From Atrina japonica (Eukaryota; Mollusca; Bivalvia; Pterioida; Pinnidae), in assembly GCA_030159075.1 (NCBI GenBank), contig BROG01000918.1, positions 62,001 through 126,000 of the forward strand: a stretch of 64,000 nt of DNA. The letters are read 5' to 3'. The position numbers and the translations under genes were made by a program. Positions 34,366 through 46,600 of the stretch are shown here, piece by piece. Within the stretch, counting starts at the first letter, position 1; every line of letters starts with the position of its first letter. The notes beneath the pieces were generated by a model, which was not told the DNA's origin, made no database searches, and was given only the letters and a program-made list of their open reading frames with translations.

Positions 34366-36275
34366 GGCACAATTTATATTAAATGAAATGCAGTAGGTCT
34401 GGCCTGGATTCCAACCCATATCCTTCATAGTTGTAAGCATAGTTATACTCCATTCAATTAAAATGGAAGTTGAAAATCTTTTTTTTTTTATCCTTACTCA
34501 AAGAGTTTTTAAAAATATTCTATCTGCACTATGATGAATTATTAAAAAAAATCCATGAACATTGTATTCACCTCTAAATGCACACTTAGACTGGCTTGTA
34601 TCATTGTTTTGGTAGAGTCTTTTTTTTTTCCTGGATAGATAAGTTATCATTTTTCTGGGATAAATTTGTCAGTGGTGAATATGAGAACAATAGTTCACCT
34701 TGAAATAATCAATTTCTTTTGTTCTTTTAAAATCAATATTTATAGAATGCTCCAGTTCTATGTCATCTTCATTTGAATAGTAAATGTTTAAATATTTTGT
34801 AACTTTAACGATCATGTAGATTTGAATATATTATGAATTCAGCAGGGAGATACTATGTTCCTTTTCTCTTTTATTTTCGGAGTTTTGTTGTTGTTGTTGT
34901 TGTCAGTTGTTGGTTTTGGTGAGATGGTCACACATGTATTTATTTCACAACAGTTCAAGCTATTTTTAAAAATCTTGGTGCATCTTTAAAAACCTTCTCA
35001 TTAACTAATAATCAGTTTCATTTCAAATTTGGTATACAATATTGTTCAGCCAATATCTACAAAGTTCGCGAATGAAATTAAATTCTGTTTATAAGTGAGC
35101 CTTACGGGAGCACTTCAAATGACATATTGACATGATTTTATTCAAGTGTCATTTTTTTTCCAAAAACTGATAGACTTTTTGTATACAATGATATATCAGA
35201 AAGTTGTTAGGAACTATCTAAGGAGCATTGTAACAAAGTTTCAAAACCATTTGGCCAAAGGTTAAGGTCACAGGCACCTAAGTAAACAGAAAATATTTTT
35301 AGACATTTTTCGACTTTTGTATTTATTTTACAATACTGTATGGGTACTTATTTTAGTGGCATTCTAATTTTAGCGATTTTTGCACTCAAAGTCATAATGC
35401 TAATTCAAGGGCATAGCAAAAATTTCTCCATCCTGTCATTCTGTATACACTACAAAGCTAATGAAATTACTTGCGCGAATTTAAGATTGCACTAATAAGT
35501 CTGTACCTCCTTAGAGTGCTAAAATATGAGTGTGCTAATTTAAATACGCATACAGTAGTTCAAGCATTTTTAAAATTTGGTAAAAAGTTTAAAGATTTTT
35601 TCAGGTAAATTTAATGTAGTCGAGAGTATTTATATATTTTATCTTACCTCAACAAAGTTGAAAAAAACTTAATATGCTACCACCACAGCGGCAGCAATGA
35701 CTTCCGCTTCAGAAATTTTATTGAGGTCAGGTTTATTTGCGTCTTAATTGCTCGCACATAAACAAAATTTGCATGGTACCTAGACAAAACCTACATATCC
35801 AACGAGAGCGTAGCTCGAGTTGAATCCTCCCGCTACAACGATCAAGTGCAGTCCGATCATTTGTGTGGTTTTGTATCTATTACAAGTCTCTTATTTATCT
35901 ATATATGTACACAGATTTAAAATTCATTCCGCTTTTAACGACGCCATCAAATACTTTGGATGACATGAATGCCATTTAGAAAAGTAGCTCCGGTGATATT
36001 TCCGTATCCAACTACGTGCAGTACCACATTACGTATTGCACTGGAATATTGAACTCTGTATTGTAACTGTATGATTACACACACATGTTATAAAAGGTAT
36101 ATATGTCCTATGATTCTGCACTGGATTTATATGGTTGTATATTTTTTATTCAAATATGACACTGTTTTTTCTAATCAATTTCTATTTCCAGTGTTATGTT
36201 TTAGAAGATTTTTTTTTTACATGTACCTCTATCAATGATATATGAAAGCTGTTATACTTTATATATGGCGGCCGA
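34366..36275. other. Intergenic stretch without supported gene
   Basis: The sequence is AT-rich, with a short (gtt)n at about 34884-34903. At 35650-36030 CpG is more frequent, and on the minus strand a good donor string GAG|GTAAGAT occurs at about 35653-35644. That is compatible with, but does not prove, a promoter and first exon. Confidence 0.3.
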
Positions 36276-36543
36276 GGGTTCAAAATTAGCAATGGTCTGC
36301 CAGTCCGAGACTACTAACTTTTACTTTGGACTGGTCAAGGATTTTGCTTCAGCTAGTCGGCTTGACTTGTAGAAGATCTGTATAAACGTGAGCAATGAAA
36401 GTGTATCAAGTGTACGAGTAAATAAGGGCCAATTTGGTAATTCTTTGTACCACTTTGGGGCTAGTTATTTTGTCATAGGACTGGTAGACGTTATAGTTAA
36501 TTAGTCCAGCGACTAGCAAGACAGAAATGCTAAATTTGACCCT
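36276..36543. mobile_element. Short TIR element (~268 bp)
   Basis: The left end 'gggttcaaaattagca' and right end 'tgctaaatttgaccc' are inverted copies with two differences. Internal 'ccagtcc' and 'ggactgg' words are also mirrored. No coding capacity is seen. Confidence 0.6.
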
Positions 36544-36797
36544 GTGACCTCTTTTACTCGTACATCAAATAAGTTTGCTTGGCGTTTACTGTAGTGTAAT
36601 AATTCATAGCATATCATACCATGCTTAGATAGGATTGGTTCTGGGGTGGGGGGCAAAAAATCATATTTTGAGAGCTTGTCTATTTTTAATGCAATGATTA
36701 CATGTAAGAAGTTTGGTTGAGGTCAGATTATTGAAGATATTTAACACATCATCCCCTCAAGTTACATTTGGACCTGCCTATTTCAAAGAATGGTTAA

Positions 36798-36927
36798 GTC
36801 CACTGTTAGGGCAAATTTTCTGTCCCGATTTGAAGTAACTTTTTTTTTTTGGTAAAATAAAGTTTCACCAAACTAAAACAAAAAAAATTGCTTAAAATTG
36901 GAGGCAGAAAATTTGGCCTAGTCCACT
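36798..36927. mobile_element. Small relative of the long foldback element
   Basis: The ends 'gtccactgttagggcaaatt' and 'aatttggcctagtccac' are inverted. The subterminal 'ttttctgtcccgattt' and 'aaattggaggcagaaaa' match the ends of the element at 22990-23705. Confidence 0.6.
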
Positions 36928-37545
36928 CAGAATTCAGGGGTGTATGATGTAGAATATCATATATATATATACATATATATATATAAATTTTATACTAATT
37001 TTACTTGCAATCTGAACATGAATTATAACAGTAGACCATACTATTTATTAATTTGGGCAAGTCTAAATATGACCACATGGGTTGATATGTTATAATATAA
37101 ATATGCTTGGTATAAGGTGAGCTTTGTAACAATATTTGATTACTCTATGTTTTTGCTGTCGTTTTAGACAGGTCTGCATTTTAATAGTTGTCAGCCATGC
37201 GGCGGCCATATGAACAATTTGAAAATTTTACCTTGACAAATAAGGTAAACGTTGCGTTGAGGTTTACTTGGTGCTAGTGATATTTTAAAATTTTTATACC
37301 GTAAATAAACATTTTTGGGTCACTTGTCAATCATGGTCAGTTACAACATTAAATTTGTGAAGGAAAAATGTAATTTTTAATTTTTGTATCATTATTATAA
37401 ATCAATAAATACATAACAAATAAAATGTTCTTTGTTTTTATACAATATTACGATATATATTATACTTTATATACCAATGTACTGTATTTGTATAATTGTA
37501 TGTGGGAACCAATGACAATACTAGGACCCTTTCTGATTCTTAGGT

Positions 37546-37661
<116 letters not shown>

Positions 37662-37734
37662 AGAATCAGAATATTCCTTGGGGTTGAAATTTCGTGGTTT
37701 TAGAAAATAAAACAAATTTGTTCACAGTAAAGCC

Positions 37735-37880
37735 AAGCCCCCCCCCCCACTTTTTTTTTTGCAAAGGTAGACATAGTTGTTGAAAATTGGGGCTTAGCCC
37801 CCAGACGTTTCTGGCGTGTGTGTGTTTTAAGTTGATTTAGCCCCCCCCCCCCCCTTTCAATTTGCTTCCAACGCCTATGC
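37735..37880 (-). repeat. Poly-C-bearing dispersed repeat fragment
   Basis: Two C-runs and a T-run flank 'ggggcttagcccccagacgt'. The segment ends 'caatttgcttccaacgcc', a motif I associate with dispersed repeats in bivalves. The family is not determined. Confidence 0.35.
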
Positions 37881-38995
37881 ATTATATAGATCTACTATGA
37901 ATGTAGATGTCAGCCAAGATGTTCGAAGATGCTAATATCCTAGCACAGGCTAGTGCTTGTGTATGATTAAAACAAGCTCAAAGCAAGTACTAGGTGACGG
38001 CATCATATACTAGAAGTTATACCTTTAATATTTCGATATACAAGCATATTCCAATATAAGCTGGTTCTGTGATACAAACACTGACCGCTACCTATATAGT
38101 CACTTGCTTCCTGATCTAGTGTGGTGGATGTCAGCCAAGATGTTTGAAGATGCTAATATCCCGGCACAGGATAGTGCTGGTGTATGATTAAAACAAGCTC
38201 AAAGCAAGTACTAGGTCATTGCACCTGCTATTTTTTGTTTTTAAATTACATCCCCGGACAATTTTACCACAAATGGCAAACTTGTGTTCCATTCTGATGT
38301 AAAACTACAGGTTAAGCCAAAACATCCTAGTCTACAACGTATGTAGGCCTACATGTCTTTTTCCCCAGTACATCAAAGTTTGACAATTGAGATATTTTAC
38401 CCCATCAATGAGATATATTTAAGACACAGAAGAAGAAAAAATCGTTACGCAGCTACGATGCACTTCTATCCGAGCACAGGCTAGTGCTAGCTTCAACATT
38501 GCACAAGCACAAAGCATGTCCAAGGACGGAACTGATTTGAAATCCAATCCATGAACAGAGCTGGAAGACATATATTTCAACAAAGTGTCAATGAATGTAA
38601 AAGGCATATGTATGAAAATAAATCTTGTTTGCTGGTGCTCGATTTAATCTGAAACTCCTTCCAAGCACAGACTAGTGCTAAAGCAAAGATAAAAACCGGC
38701 AAGCACAAAGCTTGTGTCAGAACACATTTGAAAAGAATACAACAGATGCTTGATCCTGAAAGATTAGCTATTATAGAATGGTTATTCAAAACGGAAACCA
38801 GTAGAGTAGGTATTGAGAAAAATACGTTACCCGGCGATCCTTGTAAATATTGCGTTTGAGAAATGCTTTATCCGGTGACCGCACAATAGAGTTATTTAGC
38901 ATCTTTATCTAGCGCCCGTTGGATAATTATGTGGCCGTCGTCAGTTTAAAAAGGTCAACATCTGGTGTTCACTAAAAAAGATAAATATCTAATCT

Positions 38996-39379
38996 GGGCC
39001 CGAAGTCAACAAATTTACTCAGTACTCAAGCTCAACTAACTTTTAGCGATTTTAAGGTAAAAACATGCAAACTTTTTTCTGTAATTGGACATGTTTGTAT
39101 ATTGATGGCATACAATTGTAAGTAATGATAAAAATAATTATTGCCCATTTGAAGAAAACTTCAGAAATATTAAAAAAATCTTGAGTACCGTATCAACGTA
39201 TTCATTCGTTTTTTAAAGGCAAATCATAAGTGTGACGCAAAAATTTATATGTAACTGATTAAAAATGATAATATGTTTCCTAATCACTAAAATCCAAAAG
39301 GTTTATAATAATTTTATAGTCAACATAATGAAATAAAAGTTGAGCTTGAGTACTGAGTAAATTTGGTGACTTCGGGCCC
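38996..39379. mobile_element. MITE with ~40-bp terminal inverted repeats between hairpin copies
   Basis: The left end 'gggcccgaagtcaacaaatt' and right end 'aatttggtgacttcgggccc' are inverted. They continue into 'tactcagtactcaagctcaa' and 'ttgagcttgagtactgagta'. The element is about 384 bp with no coding capacity. Confidence 0.85.
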
Positions 39380-39990
39380 TGGCATAGATCTACATGCATC
39401 CATGATTCCGTGTGATAACCTGTTGATGTTTAATTAGTATTGCTATTCAAGCACAGGCTAGTGCTAGTAATAATATCACACACGCACAAAACACTTGCCA
39501 GGACAGACAATACTATTATCAACTTTGTTTAAAGATTGCAAGAACACTAAGTATCTATATCAGTAAGAGACGCGCGAGCCTCCTTAAGCTTTTTTTTTAT
39601 TTATTTATTTATTTTTTTATTTATTTTTTTTGTAGACACCTCAAAATATGATGAATAATTGAAACTACCATTTTACGTCTGACACTAAAGGAGCACAAAT
39701 TATGAGATACAATACAGTCATGTATTGTATCTAAGTATATACTTGGAACTGGCTCTAGGTATCTAGAAAATGTAACATTTTGAAAAGGAATGGGGAAAAC
39801 TATCAGAAGGAATGTTTAAAGATATACCCATCCTAGCACGGGCTAGTGCTTGTAATTATACTAAATAAGAACAGAGCCGATGATAGGGGAAATATATCCA
39901 AATTACATGAGCAAGAAGAAAGATAAGGTGTTTTACTTGGTACCTGGTCTGTGTTGAATTCATTTGAAACCATGAACATAAGTTTTTAAA

Positions 39991-40065
39991 TATATCTATC
40001 CCAGCACAGGCTAGTGCTTGTAATTGTGCTAAACAAGCACACAATATGTGCTAGGCTAGAAATAT
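39991..40065 (+). repeat. Representative hairpin, best-paired left-group copy
   Basis: Pairing by eye: ATATCTA with TAGAaATAT (one bulge), CC with GG, AGCACA with TGTGCT (6/6), and GTGCTTGT with ACAAGCAC (8/8), around an 11-nt loop 'aattgtgctaa'. Compared with the common form (AGCAC against GTACT, one C-A mismatch), this copy is fully paired at that position. Confidence 0.8.
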
Positions 40066-40491
40066 CTGTATATCATCTTTCCAAAGCAGAACGTTAAAAC
40101 CGAAAACGATGTAATGGGAGATTTAAGGAAGTATCTATCCCAGCACAGACTTGTGCTTAAAATTGCGCTAAGCAAGCACACAGATAGTACTAGGTTTGAT
40201 AAATCCAAATAAAATTGGAAATGAATGACTCTTGCCTTCGCCACCAAATCCAAACACATACTAGTGCTAGGAGAAGACTTAAACAAGCACACAGCAGGAG
40301 CTAGGGCAGATGTGTACAAGAATTGTTTTTTTTTTCTGTAAGAGGGTACAACACGAGACCCTCAGAATAATAAGCCCGAAAAATGAAGGAAAAAATATAA
40401 ATTCACAAATATGAACGCGAAAAGTCGGATATTTCTGTCCAAGCACAGGCTAGTGCTCGTAATTATACAAAACAAGCACTAAGCAGCTGCC

Positions 40492-40496
<5 letters not shown>

Positions 40497-40578
<82 letters not shown>
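40497..40578. repeat. (AT)n tract
   Basis: This is about 40 AT units directly abutting the end of a hairpin copy ('ccaggac' then 'atatat'). Confidence 0.95.
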
Positions 40579-40580
<2 letters not shown>

Positions 40581-40740
40581 CAGACCCTTTGAAAGCATAT
40601 GTACATGATTCCATATACATGTATATTAACGTGTTCTTAGACGTGTCGTTAAACGATTCACGCTTTGTAGAACGGTTTAAACTCTTTTTTTGTTGGGAAT
40701 TAGCTTAAACAACTTTCGCTAAACAGCGTTTCGTCGTAAT

Positions 40741-40809
40741 CTGAAATACGAGATAAAGACTTCAATAAGCTTTCTATCTCTTTATTTGGTGGCGACACTA
40801 GCAAAACTG
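40741..40809. repeat. 69-bp direct repeat, copy A
   Basis: The copy starts 'ctgaaatacgagataaagac' and ends 'cgacactagcaaaactg'. It is identical to copy B at 41472-41540. On the minus strand its end reads TATTTCAG|ATTACG, compatible with a 3' splice acceptor. Confidence 0.9.
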
Positions 40810-41471
40810 GCTGTATATACAAAACAATATACATCATATGTATAAAATATATATTATAAAATCATAAAAACATATCTTCATGAAACTCGCAGGCGCCCGT
40901 CAGTGACTATTTAGGAATTAAAACTGCAATATGCCTTATCTATATTAATGATATTGCACACTAGACCTATGTACACGGTTCCTTACTTAATTCATAATAG
41001 GCCCGTTTTGTGTTTATAAGTTAAAGGACCTGTAGCGATATGCTATAATTAAACATAAAATAATTTATGCATAATAGATCACTCTAAACTGACCAACTTA
41101 ACAGACCAATAAAATCTCAAAAGTAAAACATTACCGATTTATATAAAATTAGATTTAAAACAAGGGAGATAACAAAGATAATTACATTGAGATACATACT
41201 GATATAGTCACCGACGGCAAACCCCGATTTCATTTAACACATTTTGACAATAATCTTCAATACTCGAAAATCATACCTGAGTAATTATAGTTACAACAAA
41301 CAAAAGTTAAAATTAATTCACAAGCAAAGGAAACCTCGAACTCAAATTTTTAAGCAGTAAATTATAAAACTGCAGGTGAGAAATGACATAAGAAAATTAC
41401 ACTTAATGAACCCTAATATAAAATAAAATAGGTTGAAAATTAATGTGTAAAAAAAATTGAAAGTCACATAC

Positions 41472-41540
41472 CTGAAATACGAGATAAAGACTTCAATAAG
41501 CTTTCTATCTCTTTATTTGGTGGCGACACTAGCAAAACTG
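41472..41540. repeat. 69-bp direct repeat, copy B
   Basis: It is identical to copy A over 69 bp. On the minus strand its end reads TTTCAG|GTATGT, compatible with a 5' splice donor. It abuts the CCAAT/GC-box patch. Confidence 0.9.
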
Positions 41541-41740
41541 ACCAACTCGCTGACCAACGCGCGGTCCTGCTATTGTGCCCCGCCCATTTCAGGTATCGAC
41601 CAATCGAAATTTAAATTAATTTATTTAGCGACGGATCTAAAGTTTTTCGCCACATTAACGGACCAATCGTTATCGATAATTTCGGACAAAGAACTTTGAA
41701 CACATTACGGCGCAAGAAATTAGCCCGGTACAAAAAGTTC
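41541..41740 (-). promoter_or_regulatory. Candidate promoter in the interrupting block
   Basis: On the minus strand this patch has two ATTGG (inverted CCAAT) boxes, GATTGGTCC and GATTGGTCG, then GGGCGGGGC (GC box). Elevated CpG ('gaccgcgcgttgg') leads into repeat copy B. The arrangement could drive leftward transcription through 40.5-37.9 kb. No TSS evidence exists; a retrotransposon LTR fragment is an alternative. Confidence 0.35.
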
Positions 41741-42874
41741 GTACAAAAATAATTTGAACTTTTCGATAATATTAAAACCTTTTAACACTCTTTAAAAAGT
41801 TTATAAAAATGTCAAAAATAATTTCTACAAGAAATTCTAAATCTTTCGATACCAAACATGATATCAATATTTTGACTTTCCTGCAAAATACAATTTAAGG
41901 AAATTAATTAAATAAACAAATATGCCGATACAACTCGGTTTGTAGAAAACATGATATAAATATTATTAATTTCCCGCAAAATGTAATTTAAGAGAATAAT
42001 TCAAACTGTCGATACAATTCGGTTTGTATGACCTTGTTTTTAAATTCAACAAACAAATATAATTTATTTTTATGAAAAAAAAAAATAATAATTTGTAGAC
42101 AATGTAATTTTTTTGTTTTCGGTCTCAGAAGTGAAAATAGGCCAACAACTATGTTGCAACTATTTTGTTCGTCTTTAATAAATTTAAATACAATAATACT
42201 TTATTTCAGTTTAAATTTGATAAAATGTGTAAGATTTCGTAATTTGAGTATAAAACTGTTTTTCTCGAAATATTTGATAGCGTCGGTTTGTCCTTTGTTT
42301 ACACCAAGGGACGCTACGACAGTTAATAGGGATTAATTAAAGTCGCAACTTATTTACTGACCTAATGAATTCTTACAGTTGGGAACAAAGCGTCAATCTC
42401 ATACTAATGGAGATACAGGTGTAAAAACTTGGTATGTAGCTAATAGCAAGGATAATCAAAAACAAAATAGGGACAAAGACCTAAAGAAAGAGGACTTTTC
42501 TGTACGTCTGTTATGTTTATATAACAAACACGTGCAATTATTCATGTGAACTAAAAGCTCTATTTAGGCTGATCTAAAATATATATAATTTATCGATAAA
42601 AAGATTCTTATATATATTTCACGTACTAAAAATTTCCTTGCTATATTTTCCTAATTATGGACATTTTATTTAAATGTTTGAATTCATGAAAAATTCGCTT
42701 TGTTATGTGTAACACTAACAAACAAATAATAAAAGTGTAAAAATTCAATAATTGTGACAGATTTCACACTACTTATTCAAATCGCTTAAATAAATTTCAA
42801 TAATATTGAAATTATAAAATATGTTACAATCGTCATTCATGCATGTTTTCACAAAATTACAAATATGTCATAGG

Positions 42875-42876
<2 letters not shown>

Positions 42877-42946
<70 letters not shown>
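42877..42946. repeat. (AT)n tract
   Basis: This is about 34 AT units, followed immediately by the 3' half of a hairpin copy ('agctcgtaagcacactag'). Confidence 0.95.
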
Positions 42947-42950
<4 letters not shown>

Positions 42951-44065
42951 CTCGTAAGCACACTAGATATGCACATAGCAGGTGCTAAGTTAGACATATC
43001 CAGAGTTCACTCGCTTGAATGGGTTTTCTTCAGATAACACTAACAGTTACACATCACAGGATGGCTTTTGGTATATCTATCCGAGCACACGCTAGTGCTC
43101 GTAACTGTGCTCAACAAGCACATAGCAAGTACTAGGCTAGATATATTAACATGAAAGCATTCATATTTTTGCAACTGAATCAACTGATTAAAGTTGCTGT
43201 AATTAATAGATAAATGGTTGAGCGAATTCAACTATCTACCCAACACAGGCTAGTGCTCTGTAAATAACAGAACAATGGTTAAGTGAAACATCTATCCCAG
43301 CAGAGGCTAGTGTTCGTAACTGTGCTAAACAAGCACGTGACAAGTACTAGATTGGATCTATCAATAAATTTTGATTTGCAATTTTTCGACTTGATAAAAT
43401 TATTTAAGTTACCAAGTAAAACATAGAAAAATGATCTAGCGAAATATCTAGCACAGGGCAGTGCTTGCATCCATAATGAACAATGCATTCAGTAAGGGTA
43501 AGGGTAGATATATCCTTGATTAGCCTATTCATTATCTATGTAGAAGCCTTCGTGACCGAGATGTATCGAATATCGTGCTTCAATACCAGACTTCTGTCAA
43601 GTCTTAGCCTAATAAGCATGAGCTCGAGTCCTGCTGGATTTCAAAATGGATTGGGCGGAAAATGTCCAGTCTAAACTCAGGGGGTTGGAGGGATCTGCTG
43701 CTCTTTTCCTGTGTAAATTATATATGACCATAAGCCCCGTAAAGCTTTCATTTATAGATATTTCTTTCCCAGTACAGGCAAGTGCTCGTAACTTTACTAA
43801 ACAAGCACATTCACGGTACTAGATACACTAAAAATCTGCCTTCCACTAATAGGTCGTACAAGAAATACATGTAGACTTAATACTGATAGAAAGATAAATT
43901 TAAGAGGTTACAAATATCTATTCCAGCACGGGCTAGTGCTCGTAATTATGCTTAACAAGCACATAGCTGGTACTAGGTTAGATATATCCACAATCTGTTT
44001 AGTAGATGATAGCTGACCAAGTCACATGTACATACATGTACATAAAAGAGACGGTATAAGATTTT
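42947..44065 (+). repeat. Hairpin family, irregular copies (right of the block)
   Basis: The first copy, at 42950, is only a 3' half. Further copies lie near 43080, 43225 (partial), 43295, 43450 (poorly paired), 43770 and 43920. The 43080 copy has an 8/8 outer stem (TATATCTA with TAGATATA). Spacers here are still mostly unrelated to each other. Confidence 0.8.
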
Positions 44066-46600
44066 GATTGACATATCTATCCCAGCACAGACTAGTGCTC
44101 GTAATTATGCTTAACAAACACACAGCTGGTGCTAGGGTAAATATGTCCACAATCTGTTTAGTAGATGAAAGCTAACCAAGTCATGTACACGGAAATGACA
44201 GTGACTCGTTTTCTTGGTAGCATGCACCAAACATATATAAGATGAAACACTTAACGACTGAGCAGAGGTTAAGAAATTTCTATCCCAGCACGTGCTAGTG
44301 CTCGTAATTATGCCCAACAAGCACACAGCTGGTACTAGGACAGATATTAGCACAATCTGCTCAGGCGATGATAGCTACCTCAGTAACATGTACATAGAAG
44401 CGATGATAAAAAGCTTTGATTGACATATCTATCCCAGCACAGGCTAGTGCTCGTAATTATTTCCAACAAGCACACAGCTGGTACTAGGTTAGATATGTCC
44501 CCAGTCTACTCTATAGGTGGATGCTGCCTCCGTCACATACATACAAGCGATGGTGAAACATTAAATGTAGAGTTTTGGAAAATTCTGTCCCAGCACAGGC
44601 TAGAGCTCGTAATTATGCCCAAAAAGCACACAGCTGTTACTGGGTTAGATATGTCCACAGTCTACACTATAGGTGAATGCTGCCTTAGTAACATACAAGC
44701 GGTGGCGAAACATTCAGTGTAGAGTTTTGGACAATTCTATTCCAGCACATGCCAGTGCTCATAATTATGCTCAACAAGCACACAGCTGGTACTGGGTTGG
44801 ATATATCCAATTCTGATGACAACACAAATAGTCATATCGGCAACTATAGAACAAATGATAAATAACGGAATGTAGTATGTTAGATATTTCTATCCCAGCA
44901 CAGGCTAGTGCTCGTAATTACAGTTAACAAGCACATAACAAGTACTAGGATATACATATCAGAATAACAGCCGCTGAATGAAATGGATGAAACTTCTAAT
45001 GAAATAGTAAATTGCCAAAGGACATACATATCAAAGCAGAAGGTAGTGCTCGTAATTATGCTTAAAAAGCACATGGCTGATACTGGGTTAAATATGTCCA
45101 CTCTGCTCAATGGATAGCTGTCCCGGTCATATACATGTACAAAAACACTCAGCGCCGAGGCTTGGTCATTTCTATCCTAGCACAGGTTAGTGCTCGTAAT
45201 TATGCTTAACAAGCTCAAAACAAGTACTAGGGTAGAAATACCAATGGTAAGAGCGTTCTTTTTACCAAAATCAAGCGTTTGAAACTTCTGAAAACGCTAA
45301 TAAATCATTTGAAAAAACACATCCCAGCACAGGCTGGTGCTCGTAATTATGCTTAACAAGCAGTCAAGCACACAAATGATAGGGTTGATTATGTCCGTTA
45401 TCTGCTCGAAGGATGATAGCTGTCTCAGTAACATACATGTACAAAGAAGTGATGGCGAAACACTAAATGTAGAAATTTGGTCGTTACAATCCCAGCACAG
45501 GCTAGTGCTCGTAATTATGCTAAACAAGCACAAAACAAGTACTAGGATAGACATACCAATAACAAATCCATTGTTTTTCGCCTGATTCAAACGTTCAGAA
45601 TTACTGATACAAAACTCCGGAATAATTCTTTAACAACATATTTATCCCAGCACAGGCTAGTGCTCGTAATTATGCCTTACCAGCACACAACGGGTACTAG
45701 GTTAGATATACCACAATGTTTTGATTAGTTTCCTTGCTAACATGCACCAAACATAAGATAAAATACTTAACGGTTGATCAGAGGCTTAGAAATATCTATC
45801 CCAGCACGGGCTAGTGCTCGTAATTATGTATGACAAGCACACAGCTGGTACGAGGTGAGATAAGTCCACTGTCTACAATACAGGTGAATACCGCCTCAGT
45901 CAAATAGATACAAGCGATGGTGTAACATTAAATGTAGAGTTTTGGACAATTCTATCCCAGCACAGGCTAGTGCTCGTAATTATGTCCAACAAGCACACAG
46001 CTGGTACTGGGTTGGGTATATCCAAATTTTGAGGATTACACAAGTATAACACAAATGATAAATAACGGAATGTAGTGTTTTAGATATTTCTATCCAAGCA
46101 CAGGCTAGTGCTCGTAATTACAGTTAACAAGCACATAACAAGTACTAGGATATACATATCAAAATCACAGCCGCTGAATGAAATGGATGAAACTTCTAAT
46201 GAAATGTAAAATTGCTTAACGACTAACATATCCCCGCGTAATTATACTTAACAAGCAATTGGCTGATACAGGATTAAAATTTGAATATGTCCACTCTGCT
46301 AAATGGATAGCTGTCTTGGTCACATACAATGTACAAGATACACAACGCCGAGGTTTGGTTATTTCTATCCCAGCACAGTGCTCGTAAATTAGTGCAAGCT
46401 AAAAAACAACAGTACCTGGATTGTCCAATGATATAAAAGTGTTCTTTTTTACCGGAATCACAGCTTTGATTAAAGTGTTAACCTCAATCATTTTGGAGTG
46501 TGTGTATTTCATGCAACAGGCTAGTGCTCCTAAGCTATGTTAACAGGCAGTAGTTTATCACATATATTGGTTCTAGGTTGAATGTGTCCAATGCTCAAGG
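44066..46600 (+). repeat. Hairpin array, regular ~150-bp series
   Basis: About seventeen hairpins occur at steps of 140-200 bp, near 44080, 44285, 44430, 44585, 44740, 44890, 45030, 45180, 45320, 45490, 45650, 45800, 45955, 46095 and on. Spacers belong to two broad families. One has 'gatgatagct', 'tcagtcacatacat' and 'gatggtgaaacatta'. The other has 'gaaatggatgaaacttctaa' or 'caaacgtttggaactt' types. Outer stems match the flanks of each family. Confidence 0.85.
44422..44499 (+). repeat. Representative 78-nt hairpin of the regular series
   Basis: The outer stem GACATATCTA pairs 10/10 with TAGATATGTC. Inward are CC with GG, AG with CT, GGC(T/A)-type pairs with AGCTGG, and GTGCT with AGCAC, around the loop 'aattatttcca'. 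About 27 of 32 positions pair by hand alignment, in the size range of an animal pre-miRNA. Confidence 0.8.

Larger units (their letters stand above)
37911..40495 (+). repeat. Hairpin family, irregularly spaced copies (left group)
   Basis: About ten copies of a 70-78 nt imperfect hairpin lie at roughly 37945, 38155, 38470, 38660, 39450, 39835, 39995, 40130, 40250 and 40430. They share AGCAC-aggcta-GTGCT in the 5' arm and CAAGCAC...GTRCTAGG in the 3' arm, separated by a variable loop. Spacers between copies are 50-700 bp and mostly unrelated. Exceptions are the first two copies, which also share about 35 bp of left flank ('gatgtcagccaagatgtt') and so form a 200-bp duplication. All copies have the same orientation. 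No protein is encoded. Confidence 0.85.
40579..42876. other. 2.3-kb unique block interrupting the hairpin series
   Basis: The block is bounded by (AT)n tracts on both sides. It contains no hairpin copy, a 69-bp perfect direct repeat (40741-40809 and 41472-41540) and a CpG-richer patch at 41540-41740. No convincing protein-coding frame was found; the longest frames show no family resemblance. Confidence 0.6.

Noticed and set aside
40620..41540. Complete LTR retrotransposon defined by the 69-bp repeats
   Set aside because: The repeats are too short, do not begin TG or end CA, and the 660 bp between them contain no gag or pol reading frame. An LTR scrap remains possible.
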